A DNA stretch of 13,629 nt from JBBSJV01 sp038256935 (GTDB taxonomy: Bacteria > Patescibacteriota > JACMRA01). The notes under the pieces are model-generated. The model did not search any database. It worked only from the letters and a program-made list of their open reading frames with translations, and was not told the DNA's origin. The translations under genes were made by a program, and so were the position numbers. This document shows positions 13,217 to 13,629 of the stretch, one piece after another (the first letter of the stretch is position 1; every line of letters begins with the position of its first letter). The stretch is taken from the NCBI GenBank assembly GCA_038256935.1, contig JBBSJV010000033.1, forward strand, positions 1 through 13,629. The letters run 5' to 3'.

Positions 13217-13629
13217 GTGACTGTACACTTTATAACTGGTAACAAAGGTAAATTTATCACCGCTCAAAACAAACTCAAAGGAAGTGCTGTTGAATTAATC
13301 CAGACTCCGCTAGAGCTTATTGAGCCACAATCCATGGATATCAAGTTTATATCTAGGTACAAAGCCAAAACTGCTTTTGAAATTTTACAGAAGCCTCTTA
13401 TAGTCCACGACTCTGGATTCTTTATAGATAGTTTGAATGGGTTTCCAGGACCCTATATCAAAGACGTTTCAGAAATGCTTGGAAATGATGGTATTCTAAA
13501 ACTAATGCAAGGACAAGTAAATAGGAAATGCAAGTTTGTAAGCACCCTAACCTACTGCGATCAAGATGGTAATACAAAGTCTTTTAGTAGCTTAGAAAAT
13601 GGTGTTATAGCTGATAAAATTGCTCAAAA
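13217..13629 (+). CDS. HAM1/RdgB-like non-canonical NTP pyrophosphatase (3' end outside window)
   Basis: The first 137 residues are visible and the frame runs off the right edge. The family cleaves house-cleaning substrates such as dITP and XTP to the monophosphate plus pyrophosphate. Seen here are the nucleotide-binding start TGNKGK at 7-12, the catalytic HDSGFFIDSLNGFPGPY stretch at 64-80 with Asp-Ser-Gly at 65-67, and the EMLGNDGILKLM helix. The Phe-Pro-Gly-Pro-Tyr version is closer to archaeal and eukaryotic ITPases than to E. coli RdgB. The acidic residue usually found three positions after TGNxxK appears to be Thr15 here. The start must be GTG 13217 or later, as TAA lies at 13211. TATGAT at 13200-13205 is a possible -10, 11 nt before the start. 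Confidence 0.85.
   Translation, partial: MTVHFITGNKGKFITAQNKLKGSAVELIQTPLELIEPQSMDIKFISRYKAKTAFEILQKPLIVHDSGFFIDSLNGFPGPYIKDVSEMLGNDGILKLMQGQVNRKCKFVSTLTYCDQDGNTKSFSSLENGVIADKIAQ

Noticed and set aside
1..13629. Recoded UGA (as Gly, known from Gracilibacteria and SR1)
   Set aside because: No gene is interrupted by an in-frame TGA; absence of TGA stops is explained by TAA preference in AT-rich DNA.
1..13629. CRISPR arrays, tRNA or rRNA genes
   Set aside because: No regularly spaced repeats with unique spacers, and no cloverleaf or rRNA-like stretches were seen on either strand.

Overview
The window is AT-rich bacterial DNA with short intergenic gaps and mostly TAA stop codons: 13 of the 15 stop codons I can see are TAA, two are TAG and none is TGA. 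The code looks standard. I see almost no Shine-Dalgarno sequences. Several genes instead have a sigma-70-like -10 box ending only 7-9 nt before the start codon, so leaderless transcription is likely. Together with small orphan membrane proteins and a shortened Rel enzyme, this would suit an uncultivated small-genome lineage such as the Candidate Phyla Radiation, but nothing here proves that placement.

Region 1 (1-6855) is the striking part. It holds three tandem paralogous two-gene units, each made of an ECF-type sigma factor followed closely by a single-pass membrane protein with a large (about 470-530 aa) outside domain. The first unit is cut by the window edge, the second is intact, and the third has a one-base frameshift in its sigma gene and a slightly early stop in its partner. 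I infer that the membrane proteins are non-canonical anti-sigma factors or signal receptors. They share a short cytoplasmic motif, a membrane segment, a nearly invariant 52-residue juxtamembrane block, exactly six cysteines at matching places, and otherwise very divergent outer domains. Units 1 and 2 each end in a matching hairpin terminator.

Region 2 (6948-8190) has a TPR protein and a YdjM-type (DUF457) membrane metal-dependent hydrolase, each behind a good promoter that would give a nearly leaderless mRNA. Region 3 (8219-8670) is an inverted-repeat-bounded element holding a short GIY-YIG nuclease gene. A solo, nuclease-free relative of the same palindrome lies at 12082-12187. Region 4 (8789-11955) has an Imm17-like small membrane protein, convergent with a Rel-family (p)ppGpp synthetase/hydrolase that ends after the TGS domain. 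A divergent one-TM protein and an arginase-family ureohydrolase follow.

Region 5 (11949-13629) has a degenerate 3 x 30-bp tandem repeat, the solo palindrome, a small coiled-coil membrane protein, a convergent unknown gene, and the start of a HAM1/RdgB-like nucleotide pyrophosphatase that runs off the window. The sigma/anti-sigma array looks like an envelope-sensing regulatory module with several parallel inputs. The remaining genes are a mix of stress response, small-molecule metabolism and unknowns.
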